This document shows, one piece after another, positions 1 through 8,957 of a stretch of DNA of 64,000 nt (position 1 is the first letter of the stretch; each line of letters opens with the position of its first letter). This stretch comes from CAVVIO01 sp963748095. GTDB taxonomy: Bacteria; Bacteroidota; Bacteroidia; Bacteroidales; UBA10428. The DNA lies in the NCBI GenBank assembly GCA_963748095.1, contig CAVVIO010000068.1:1-64000 (forward strand), written 5' to 3'. The position numbers and the translations under genes are program-made. Under the pieces are notes generated by a model. It did no database searches and was not told where the DNA came from. It worked only from the letters and a program-made list of their open reading frames with translations.

Positions 1-469
1 TTGATTTACTTTCCTCATACTTTAAGCCGCTGAGAATTGAATATTTGATTCTGAATTGATATATGTGCGTGAATTTTTATGTTTTAGCAGGCTAAAGTTT
101 TGTACATTGGACATCAGTAAAAAATGTTTGATAGTTAATGCCTTCTTGTTTAGCATGTATGTTGGAATTTTTTTTAACACTCCAATTTGAAACTAAAGAT
201 ATAAAAAGTCAAGAACCGGATCCGGATTTACTTGTGAACTCATAAGTGACATCATATAAAGAAAACTCCTTTGCCTTCTTGCAATAAATAAATGCAAAGT
301 TTTACTTAAATATAAGAAATTCTATTTAACATAATGTTAGTGTTAAAAACAATTACTATGATGATCATATAGTAACTTTTTAACTATTACTAAATGAAAA
401 TTATTAGACAAAAAACATAAAGTCTTTGTAACTTGGTTTTTAAATAATGTAATGTAAATCAAAAAATAA
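1..469. other. Intergenic region upstream of the GH32 gene
   Basis: No convincing coding sequence on either strand. The DNA is AT-rich with scattered stops. It contains a near-perfect palindrome at 353-375, listed separately, and a TTGGA...TCCAA inverted repeat near 163-188 around a run of T. A promoter for the GH32 gene presumably lies here, but I see no clear TAnnTTTG element; taacttgg near 428 is the nearest match. Confidence 0.5.
353..375. promoter_or_regulatory. 23-bp palindrome upstream of GH32 gene, candidate operator
   Basis: The arms ttactat and atagtaa are exact reverse complements and flank the self-complementary core atgatcat with one extra G. The site ends 94 bp before the GH32 start codon. 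A dyad this symmetric is typical of a dimeric repressor or activator site. Which regulator would bind is unknown; the nearby HTCS normally recognises direct rather than dyad repeats. Confidence 0.35.
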
Positions 470-1924
470 ATGCCTTATCAGGAACAGTACCGACCACAAT
501 TTCATTTTTCTCCCATCGAAAAATGGATGAACGATCCCAACGGATTGGTGTTTTACGATGGCGAATATCACCTGTTTTACCAATATTATCCTGGGAACAT
601 AAAATGGGGACCAATGCACTGGGGTCATGCAATAAGTAAGGATCTGGTTTTCTGGGATCATCTCCCGGTTGCTTTATATCCTGATGCATTGGGTTATATC
701 TTCTCGGGAAGCGTTGTTATTGACTGGAAAAACACTTCCGGTATGCAAAATGGAGAGCATCCACCAATGATCGCTTTATTTACCCATCACTCGGAACATA
801 AATTTAAAAGTGGAAACAAGAATTATCAGAACCAAAGCTTAGCGTATAGCAATGATAAAGGCAGAACTTTCTTAAAATACAAGCACAATCCAGTAATATT
901 GAATCAGGGAGAAAGAGATTTTCGTGACCCTAAGGTATTGTGGGATAAGCGCCTGCAAAAATGGATTATGGTTCTGTCAGCAGGACAAAAAGTAAAATTC
1001 TATAGCTCAACAAACCTCTTGAACTGGAAATATTTAAGCGATTTTGAATCGGAAGCCGGCGCTCATACCGGCACCTGGGAATGTCCTGATTTATTTCCTT
1101 TGAAGGTAGAAAATAAAATAAAGTGGATATTAGTAGTGAGTATCAATGCAGGTGCACCAAATGGTGGTTCCGGGACACAATATTTCATTGGAGAATTTGA
1201 CGGTCAGAAATTTATTAATGATAATTCGGATGAAACTGTGCTCTGGATGAACTTTGGACCGGATAATTATGCCGGTATAAGCTGGTCGGATATTCCTGAA
1301 AAGGATGGTCGCCGGATATTGATTAGCTGGATGAGTAACTGGGATTACTCAGAAACCGTACCTACAATTAAATGGCGTAATGCTATGACATTACCCGTTA
1401 GTATAGAGTTAAAAAGTACTGAGAGAGGTCTTCGCTTATTTTCAAATCCGGTATCGGAACTAAAGAAAATAAGACTAAATGAACAATATTTGGAATGTAA
1501 CACGGATACTATACGAAAGATATCGGGATTAAATGAACTTATTGTAAGTACCGACCTGGCTGAAAATACAGCAGAAGAGTTTGGACTCATCTTTTCAAAT
1601 CCTGAAGATGAAAAGCTGGTTGTGGGATTTAACAGCCAGTTAAATCAGTTTTACATTGACAGAACAGAATCGGGAAAAACGACCTTCTCTCCCACTTTTT
1701 CCGGTAAAGCTTCTGCGCCCCGAATAATAAAAGAAATGATACTGAAAATGCATTTATTTCTTGATCATTCTTCCTTGGAACTTTTTGCTGATAACGGTTT
1801 AGTTTCAATGACTGCAATCTTCTTTCCTAATAAAAGATTTGATAGTTTATCTTTTTTTCAAAAGAAAGGGACGGTAAAATATGAGCATATTGTGTTGTTT
1901 GAATTGATTTCGATCTGGCAGTAA
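470..1924 (+). CDS. GH32 glycoside hydrolase (levanase/invertase/fructan beta-fructosidase type)
   Basis: Predicted retaining beta-fructosidase acting on sucrose, inulin or levan-type fructans. The 484-residue protein carries all three GH32 hallmarks: the nucleophile motif WMNDPNG (Asp22), the RDP motif at residues 152-154, and the acid/base EC motif (Glu204-Cys205 in WECPDLFP). The N-terminal five-bladed propeller spans roughly residues 10-310 and the C-terminal beta-sandwich roughly 340-480. There is no signal peptide at the chosen ATG, so it appears cytoplasmic, unlike most PUL-encoded levanases. It converges on the HTCS regulator gene and stands apart from the main operon, so its link to the PUL rests on proximity. 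Exact substrate (invertase, exo-levanase or exo-inulinase) cannot be told from sequence. Confidence 0.93.
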   Translation: MPYQEQYRPQFHFSPIEKWMNDPNGLVFYDGEYHLFYQYYPGNIKWGPMHWGHAISKDLVFWDHLPVALYPDALGYIFSGSVVIDWKNTSGMQNGEHPPMIALFTHHSEHKFKSGNKNYQNQSLAYSNDKGRTFLKYKHNPVILNQGERDFRDPKVLWDKRLQKWIMVLSAGQKVKFYSSTNLLNWKYLSDFESEAGAHTGTWECPDLFPLKVENKIKWILVVSINAGAPNGGSGTQYFIGEFDGQKFINDNSDETVLWMNFGPDNYAGISWSDIPEKDGRRILISWMSNWDYSETVPTIKWRNAMTLPVSIELKSTERGLRLFSNPVSELKKIRLNEQYLECNTDTIRKISGLNELIVSTDLAENTAEEFGLIFSNPEDEKLVVGFNSQLNQFYIDRTESGKTTFSPTFSGKASAPRIIKEMILKMHLFLDHSSLELFADNGLVSMTAIFFPNKRFDSLSFFQKKGTVKYEHIVLFELISIWQ

Positions 1925-2013
1925 TAATTTTAATATGAAATGGGTTTGTCATTGTGATAATCAGACAATGTTCGGCTTTTGCAACATTTCAATATAAGTC
2001 TGGTTGATTTTTT

Positions 2014-5000
2014 TTATCTTGAACTATTTACGTAATTACCCGGGGAAACTCCAAATTCTTCCTTAAATGCCTGGTAGAAATAGGAACGGCTGTTGAAACC
2101 GGTTTCGTAAAAGACTTCAGTTACAGTTTTTTCACCCTGCTTAAGTTCAAATGCAGCCTTTTTTAATCGCAGGTTATTAATAAGGCCATGTGGAGTCAAT
2201 CCGGTCAAAGCTTTAATTTTCCGATATAGTTGGGTTTTACTCATAAACATATGTTCGGAAAGATAATCTGCATTGAGGTTTGAATCCGACAATTTCTCTT
2301 CTATAAATTCAATAAGACCGGTTAATAATTTCTGGTCACCGGAACCAAGACCTTTCAGCAATTCTGAGCGGGATAGATTTTCGTTATATTCCCGGAAGTT
2401 TTTACGAAACAGCTCGCGGTTGGCAATCAACTTTTCGACCCGTACCATAAGATGACGAGGGTGAAAAGGTTTGGGGATATAGGAGTCTGCTCCCACCTCC
2501 AGTCCTTCAATACGATGTTCGATTTCTGTCTTGGCAGTCAACAGAATCACAGGAATGTGACTGGTATTAATATCTGTCTTGATAATTTTTGTTAACTCGA
2601 GCCCATCCAACTCAGGCATTACCACATCGCTGATCACAAGATCTATAGACTCCTCTCCAAGGATTTCCAACGCCGTTCTCCCATCTATTGCTTTAAAAAT
2701 GTAATAGTTATCCATTAGAAGACTCTCAACCATGTTGCACACTTCATAACTATCGTCAACCACAAGCAGGGTATATTCCCTTTTGTCGTTTTCAGGCTCT
2801 ATTTCCTCATCATTATTATCAAAAATATGACTTGTTTCGAACTCTTCAGCCACTTTCATGGCAATCTTCTCACTGCTCGGTTTGCGAATATCATCCACCA
2901 GATCGTTTTCAAAATCCTCTCTTCTGTTAGGGATTATCACGCAAAATTCACTTCCTCCTCCTGAATGATTTTTAGCCGTTATACTTCCCTTATGGAGTTT
3001 TACAAGGCCTCTGGTAAGTGAAAGACCTACACCACTGCTTTCCTGAGTCATATGGGTATTGCGGATACTTTTCCCATGGTGATAAAACCTGTCAAATATT
3101 TTATCCAGATATTCCGGGGGGATACCTATTCCTGTGTCGCGCACAACCAATTGAAAATACCCTTCCGGCTCCGTAAGTTCTATCTCCACCTCCCCTCCTG
3201 CCGGGGTATATTTAATGGCATTACTTACAAGGTTAAGCAGTATTTTTTCAAATTTCTCAGGATCGATCCATGCTTCCAGTGTAGGTTTTGAAGGTAAAAA
3301 TTTAAGGCTTACCTTATTCAATTTATCATATACTTCAAACGCTTTTATGAGACTGGAGATATATTGTACCAGATCGTATCTTCCAACCGACAAGCTCATA
3401 TTATTGGTTTCTACTTTCCTGAATTCGATTAGTTCGGTGATAAGTTTTTGCAACCTGCTGGCATTTTGAAAAACAGACCGTGCATAATGTCCCAATCGTC
3501 TTTTCCCTTTTAACTTGTCTTCCAGTACTGCTGCAGGTGCTAAAATAAGTGTTAACGGTGTTCTGAATTCATGAGCAATATCGGTAAAGAACTCTAACTT
3601 ATACCGGTTAATCTCTTCGGTTTTTGCCCGTTCAATTTTTCCTATTTCCACCTCTCTGCGCTCTTTTGCTCTGCGTTTCAGGAAACGTATCAGATAGAAA
3701 AGAATCAATCCGAAAATTACCAGATATATCAGGTAGGCTGCATAAGTTTTCCAGTAAGGAGGATGAATGATAACAGCTAAATTGCGAATTTCGGCGCCAA
3801 AAATCCCATCTTCATTAGTGGCTTTTACTTTCAGAATATATTTTCCAGGAGGAACATTGGTAAAACTGGCAGTCCGCAGATTCCCTATATTATTCCATGT
3901 ATTATCAAATCCTTCCAGATAATAGGCAAACTGACATTTTCGGGAATTATAATAATTAAGCGTTGTAAACGATATACTAAAGAAATTCTGGTTGTGTTTC
4001 AGGTTTATCTCCCGGGTATTATTAAGTCTGGTTTTTAAAATTAAGCTTGAATCACCAGGCATCACCAACCGATTGTTAAGCCTTAAATCGCTTAAGATAA
4101 TTGGAGGAAAATTATCCGATGGTTCAATTTCCAAAGGATTGAACCAATCCAACCCGTCTACTCCTCCAAAATAGAGTAAATTTGTTGCGGTATCGTTATA
4201 AAAGGCACCATCGGTAAACTCAGAATTTTGCAATCCGTCGGTTTTATTAAAATTCAGAAAAATATCTTCTGCTACTACCAGTTTTGACAGCCCCTGGTTA
4301 GTACTTATCCAGATATTTCCCATTGCATCTTCCATAATACCATGAACTGTATTATTGGGCATTCCGCTGCGTTCCGAGTAATGGACAAACTTGTAAGGCT
4401 TATAGGAAAGATTCAGAACACTGAGTCCCCCGCTTGTTCCTACCCACAACTTATGATTGCTGCCCATACAAAGCGAAAGAATATCATCGTAAATAAATCC
4501 CTTTTCCTGATTATCCCTGACATAAAAAAACTCGAATGAGTTATTTAAACTGTTGAACCGGTGCAGTCCCCCTCCACGGGTTCCTATCCAGAGTACGTTG
4601 GGACGCTCTTCAACTATAGAATAAACAATATCGCTGCGCAATCCCTCGCTTCCCTGATTATATCTGATTTGTCGGTATTTTTTAAGTACATAGCGGCCCT
4701 GGCTATTTCTGTAAACTTCCATATTCACAATCCCGTACCCACTGGTTCCCAACCACATACTCCCAAATACATCGATGCATATAGAATATACATAGCCAAA
4801 TTCCTGATCGCTGTAATTTGTAAAATCTTTCGGAAAATGAAATATTTTTCCGGAAGATTGTTCCAGCATGTCGATACCCTCTCCATCAACACCTATCCAA
4901 AGGTTGGAATATGCATCCATATTCAAAGAGAGCACTGCATTATTTGAAAGTCCGTTGTTCATATTGTAGGATATCCTTTGGTGGGTTTCAGGAGAAATTT

Positions 5001-6261
5001 TGTTTAGCCCGTCACCGCGGGTGCCCACCCATAAGTTTCCGGTTTTATCTTTGTATATTGATCTTACAATATTATGCCCAATTGATCCGGATTCACCACT
5101 ACCCTTTATTATATTAAAAAATGGCTTTCCCTTTCTGATATACCGGTAAACTCCGTTTCCATCAGTTCCTATCCAAAGAAGATCATCACCGGTCTGTGTT
5201 ATGGTCCATATTTTTACTTTTTTAGAGAATAGATCAGACATATTTTCATCCATGAGTGTTAATTCAGGAATTTGGTTTAAGGATAATTTATACACCGAAC
5301 CTGCATCGGTACCTATCCAGAATCCTTCTGTATCGTTAGCCAGGTTCACTGTTGTAACATGCATGAGTTCATCATGCTCACTGATTCTCATCGTTTTCCT
5401 GGTTTTCATGCTCATCACAAACAACCCACCTGTTTCAATGGCAATTGCCAGGTAGGTATCTTTTTTACCTTGAATAAACCAGTGATTATCAAATTTCAGG
5501 TCCTCATAAATCCCTAAATCATCTTCATATAGTTTTTCAAAGACCGATTTTTTTGCATAGGCAAAAACTTTCCCTTCACGTCCAAGCAAGTAGAGCATAT
5601 TCCTATTTCCGCCTGACAGTCCAATGATGTTTTTTTGCTCCAGATCGGACATGTCTGGCAGGACTTTCCCCAGGAAGGCATTCCTTACGGCATCATAATA
5701 AGAAAGACCATATCTCAACAGAGAGACATAAAGGGTAGAGTCGGGTCCGATACATGCTTTCAGGTTTTGTTCCCTGACAGGTAAATACTCATTTCCGGAA
5801 AAATAGGATTTAAAAGACATAGTATTGGATAGAAACCGGTTAATGTCTTTACTGGTAACAACCCACAAATTATGATGCTTATCTTCAAGAATGTTCCGGA
5901 TTATATTATTGCTTATTGATCGGGTATCGTAGAAATCAGGTTTGAAAACGGTAATATTAAATCCATCATACCTGTTGAGACCGTCCCAGGTACCGAACCA
6001 CATCAGCCCTTCGGAATCCTGATGAATGCAGGTAATAGCAGAATTGGACAGGCCGTCCTCACTGCTAAGTCTCATGGGTATCCATTTTGTATTGGTACTC
6101 CCAAATACCGTAGAGAATGCAAATGAAATCAGTATCAATAGAATCTGAATAGTCCTGAGTCTCTTTAAAATTATATGTTGAAAATCCGCTAACATTCTGC
6201 CATTTATCAGATAGTATGATATAGAATTAATGGCACCTGTCCATGATTTAAAGCTATCCAA
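2014..6261 (-). CDS. Hybrid two-component system sensor/regulator (HTCS)
   Basis: One-protein signalling system that senses an oligosaccharide in the periplasm and activates PUL transcription. In order it shows an N-terminal signal/anchor segment, two seven-bladed propellers of Reg_prop repeats (recurrent WIGT/LWVGT motifs, about residues 55-780), a Y_Y_Y domain (about 790-850), one membrane helix (about 855-880), a HisKA domain with DIAHEFRTPL near residue 897, an HATPase with GVGLSL, a receiver domain with the phosphorylatable Asp in DLVISDVVMPELDG near 1208, and a C-terminal AraC-type HTH ending in GVSPGNYV. The full length of 1415 aa is typical. A start at the internal Met at about 6195 would give a cleaner signal segment. 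It is divergent from the GH130-led operon, the expected position for its regulator. Confidence 0.95.
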   Translation of the reverse strand: MDSFKSWTGAINSISYYLINGRMLADFQHIILKRLRTIQILLILISFAFSTVFGSTNTKWIPMRLSSEDGLSNSAITCIHQDSEGLMWFGTWDGLNRYDGFNITVFKPDFYDTRSISNNIIRNILEDKHHNLWVVTSKDINRFLSNTMSFKSYFSGNEYLPVREQNLKACIGPDSTLYVSLLRYGLSYYDAVRNAFLGKVLPDMSDLEQKNIIGLSGGNRNMLYLLGREGKVFAYAKKSVFEKLYEDDLGIYEDLKFDNHWFIQGKKDTYLAIAIETGGLFVMSMKTRKTMRISEHDELMHVTTVNLANDTEGFWIGTDAGSVYKLSLNQIPELTLMDENMSDLFSKKVKIWTITQTGDDLLWIGTDGNGVYRYIRKGKPFFNIIKGSGESGSIGHNIVRSIYKDKTGNLWVGTRGDGLNKISPETHQRISYNMNNGLSNNAVLSLNMDAYSNLWIGVDGEGIDMLEQSSGKIFHFPKDFTNYSDQEFGYVYSICIDVFGSMWLGTSGYGIVNMEVYRNSQGRYVLKKYRQIRYNQGSEGLRSDIVYSIVEERPNVLWIGTRGGGLHRFNSLNNSFEFFYVRDNQEKGFIYDDILSLCMGSNHKLWVGTSGGLSVLNLSYKPYKFVHYSERSGMPNNTVHGIMEDAMGNIWISTNQGLSKLVVAEDIFLNFNKTDGLQNSEFTDGAFYNDTATNLLYFGGVDGLDWFNPLEIEPSDNFPPIILSDLRLNNRLVMPGDSSLILKTRLNNTREINLKHNQNFFSISFTTLNYYNSRKCQFAYYLEGFDNTWNNIGNLRTASFTNVPPGKYILKVKATNEDGIFGAEIRNLAVIIHPPYWKTYAAYLIYLVIFGLILFYLIRFLKRRAKERREVEIGKIERAKTEEINRYKLEFFTDIAHEFRTPLTLILAPAAVLEDKLKGKRRLGHYARSVFQNASRLQKLITELIEFRKVETNNMSLSVGRYDLVQYISSLIKAFEVYDKLNKVSLKFLPSKPTLEAWIDPEKFEKILLNLVSNAIKYTPAGGEVEIELTEPEGYFQLVVRDTGIGIPPEYLDKIFDRFYHHGKSIRNTHMTQESSGVGLSLTRGLVKLHKGSITAKNHSGGGSEFCVIIPNRREDFENDLVDDIRKPSSEKIAMKVAEEFETSHIFDNNDEEIEPENDKREYTLLVVDDSYEVCNMVESLLMDNYYIFKAIDGRTALEILGEESIDLVISDVVMPELDGLELTKIIKTDINTSHIPVILLTAKTEIEHRIEGLEVGADSYIPKPFHPRHLMVRVEKLIANRELFRKNFREYNENLSRSELLKGLGSGDQKLLTGLIEFIEEKLSDSNLNADYLSEHMFMSKTQLYRKIKALTGLTPHGLINNLRLKKAAFELKQGEKTVTEVFYETGFNSRSYFYQAFKEEFGVSPGNYVNSSR

Positions 6262-6604
6262 ACCGTATTATGTGAAGTGAGTTTTATGTTCTCTGATCTA
6301 TATGTAATTTTAATACGATACAGATCCCAGGTATGCCTAATTGCAAGTTAGGCAGATTTTGCAATAAATACACTTTTAAATAGGAAATAATGTCCGGGAA
6401 AAAAACGAGTTGATCTTGCTCCCATTATGGGCTCATAAATTCATAAGATACTGCAATACAATTGATAACAATAATCATATTGGTTTATTAAGCTTTTAAG
6501 AGAATTTCCAATTTGGAACCAGAGTAGACAATTTTGGAAACCGAATGGAAATCAGAGTGGCGTTAATAGCAGAAATTTACGATACATGAAGAATACAATG
6601 TAAT
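6262..6604. other. Divergent promoter region between HTCS and the GH130-led operon
   Basis: 343 bp without a gene. It should hold the HTCS promoter on the minus strand and the operon promoter on the plus strand. A weak promoter-like pattern (tttgg followed by cAATTTTGG) lies near 6510-6537. No strong inverted or direct repeat that I would assign to HTCS binding was recognised. Confidence 0.4.
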
Positions 6605-7648
6605 ATGGAGATTGCCAGACGAAATATAAATAATCCTATTTTAAGACCGGCAGATATAAAACCCAGTATGGAGGGTATGAAAATTGAATGCCTTTTAAAT
6701 CCGGGGGTTTTCAGATTTGAAAATAAAACATGGCTTTTGTTAAGGGTAGCCGAACGGCCTGAGCAAAATGATAATGAAATGAGTTTTCCTGTTCTGAAAG
6801 ATGAAAGTATTGAAATAATGCGTTTCAAAAAGAACGACCCTGATCTTGATGCTACAGATCCCCGGATAATCAATTATAAAGGGAAAGACTACCTTACCAC
6901 GCTGTCTCACCTCCGACTCGTTTGCAGCGACGATGGTATTCATTTTAACGAGCCCGATGGCTATGCCCCAATTTTTGGCAAAGGTCCCCAGGAGTCTTTC
7001 GGCATCGAAGATTGTCGTGTAACAACCATGGAGGACGGATATCATTTAAGCTATACAAAAGTATCACCTGAAAGTGTTGGTGTTGGGTATATGTTTACTA
7101 GCGACTGGAAGAAATTTGAGCGTCGTGGAATGATTTTTCCTCCACATAATAAAGATTGTGCAATTTTTAGTGAGAAAATTAATGGAAAATATTACGCTTT
7201 ACACCGCCCCAGCAGTCCGGAATTAGGGGGTAATTATATATGGATTGCTCAATCGCCCGATCTTTTACACTGGGGAAATCACAAATGCATTGCAACAACC
7301 CGGGATAAATCCTGGGACAGTGCACGTGTTGGTGCCGGAGCCGCACCTGTCAGAACTTCCGAAGGGTGGTTGGAGATCTATCATGGTGCTACCTATGAAA
7401 ACAGATATTGCCTTGGTGCCCTGCTTCTTGATATTAATGATCCCTCTAAGGTAATCGCCCGAAGTGAACAGGCAATTATGGAGCCAACTGCTGATTATGA
7501 GAAAACAGGTTTTTTCGGTAATGTCGTTTTTACCAATGGACAACTAGTTAACGGAGATATCCTGACTATTTATTATGGTGCCAGTGATGAAGTGATTTGT
7601 ATGGCTGAATTCTCTATCTCCGAAATCCTTTCCTCCTTAAAGATGTAA
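6605..7648 (+). CDS. GH130 family glycosidase/phosphorylase (beta-mannoside type)
   Basis: Predicted cytoplasmic GH130 enzyme, a family of inverting beta-mannoside phosphorylases and beta-1,2-mannosidases. The 347-aa protein has the family features in order: the early NPG(V) segment and LLRVAER loop (about 30-51), the catalytic acid Asp136 in GIEDCRV, the HRPSSPE loop after the middle of the propeller, and the GAGAAP...GWLEIYHG segment that lines the sugar and phosphate site. There is no signal peptide, consistent with action on imported oligosaccharides. It is the first gene of the operon and its stop lies 3 bp before the MFS transporter gene. Whether it is a phosphorylase or a hydrolase cannot be decided by eye. 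Confidence 0.9.
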   Translation: MEIARRNINNPILRPADIKPSMEGMKIECLLNPGVFRFENKTWLLLRVAERPEQNDNEMSFPVLKDESIEIMRFKKNDPDLDATDPRIINYKGKDYLTTLSHLRLVCSDDGIHFNEPDGYAPIFGKGPQESFGIEDCRVTTMEDGYHLSYTKVSPESVGVGYMFTSDWKKFERRGMIFPPHNKDCAIFSEKINGKYYALHRPSSPELGGNYIWIAQSPDLLHWGNHKCIATTRDKSWDSARVGAGAAPVRTSEGWLEIYHGATYENRYCLGALLLDINDPSKVIARSEQAIMEPTADYEKTGFFGNVVFTNGQLVNGDILTIYYGASDEVICMAEFSISEILSSLKM

Positions 7649-7651
7649 ACT

Positions 7652-8947
7652 ATGAAAATATTCTTACTCCATAAGCTCAAAAAGGAATACGATTTTTTCC
7701 TTAGTATGCCGAGGGATATGAGGGTGCTGCTGATTACAAATATTATCTACGCTTTAGTATTACCGGTTGTCGATATATTTGTGGGGGCCTATATTATGCG
7801 AAGTTCAGATGAACCCATGCTGGTAGCTGTTTACCAGCTTGCGGCATATACAGGTATTCCGTTAACCTTTCTGATCAACGGTTTTCTGTTGAACAAAATT
7901 AAAATTGCCAACCTGTATAGTTTCGGTATGCTTCTGAGCGGTATCTCCATGATATTCATGATGACCCTGGGAAAAATCAATATTCCCGGGGTTGCATTAG
8001 CAGGACTTATCATGGGATGTTCCTTTGGGTTCTTCTGGGCCAACCGCGATTTTCTTGCCCTGAATACCACCAACGATAACAACCGGAATTACTACTACGG
8101 ACTGGAAACATTCTTCTATACCATCACCACCATAATTGTTCCATTCATCATTGGATGGTTTCTTATAACCTCCGGGAAATGGAAATGGATAGGTAGTATA
8201 GCCAACGCCTATAAAATTGTAACCCTCATTGTCTTTCTGCTTGCCATATTTGCCAGTATTATTATCCATAGCGAGAAATTCAGAAATCCGATACGAAAAA
8301 GATTTGTTTTCTTCCGGTTTGACAGATTATGGCGCAAAATGCTACTCCTTTCATCGTTGAAAGGATTAGCCCAGGGCTATCTTGTAACTGCACCCGCTAT
8401 TCTTATTATGCGTTTGGTAGGTGATGAAGGTTCATTGGGTACTATTCAAAGTCTTTCAGGAGTATTATCCGCAATTATGCTATATATACTTGGCAGAGTA
8501 TCCAAACCACAACACAGAATCTACATTTTCTCCGCAGGTTTAATAATTTTCTTTGTTGGAACATTGGTTAACGGTATAGCATTTTCTGCTTCGGGCGTAA
8601 TTGTATTTGTTATTTGTAAAGTGTTGTTTATGCCTTTGCATGATATTGCCTACTTCCCCATACAATTGAAGGTGATTGATGTGCTTTCATTCAAAGAAGA
8701 CAGAAATCAGTATGCCTATATCTTTAATCACGAATTTGGTTTATATGTTGGAAGGTTCACAGGTCTAGTACTGTTCATGGTACTCATATATTATGTATCC
8801 GAATCGTTTGCCCTAAAATATTCACTGATCATTATTGCAAGCATACAATTATTATCCATTCCGGTAGCCAGGAATTTAATCAGAAAAGCTAATACATATA
8901 GTATCAAACCGGAAGATTCATTATCTGATTATAAAAAAATTGCTTAA
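7652..8947 (+). CDS. MFS-type sugar transporter
   Basis: Predicted inner-membrane permease of 431 aa with about twelve hydrophobic helices and a cytoplasmic loop of basic residues (RNPIRKRF) near the middle, as in the two-times-six MFS layout. It lies 3 bp after the GH130 gene, and its stop is just 10 bp before the start of the following lipoprotein gene, so it is part of one transcript. The placement suggests import of the di- or oligosaccharide that GH130 cleaves in the cytoplasm. Family assignment rests on overall hydropathy and on the common GH130-MFS pairing in Bacteroidota. No substrate can be inferred. Confidence 0.8.
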   Translation: MKIFLLHKLKKEYDFFLSMPRDMRVLLITNIIYALVLPVVDIFVGAYIMRSSDEPMLVAVYQLAAYTGIPLTFLINGFLLNKIKIANLYSFGMLLSGISMIFMMTLGKINIPGVALAGLIMGCSFGFFWANRDFLALNTTNDNNRNYYYGLETFFYTITTIIVPFIIGWFLITSGKWKWIGSIANAYKIVTLIVFLLAIFASIIIHSEKFRNPIRKRFVFFRFDRLWRKMLLLSSLKGLAQGYLVTAPAILIMRLVGDEGSLGTIQSLSGVLSAIMLYILGRVSKPQHRIYIFSAGLIIFFVGTLVNGIAFSASGVIVFVICKVLFMPLHDIAYFPIQLKVIDVLSFKEDRNQYAYIFNHEFGLYVGRFTGLVLFMVLIYYVSESFALKYSLIIIASIQLLSIPVARNLIRKANTYSIKPEDSLSDYKKIA

Positions 8948-8957
8948 AAATTTAACA

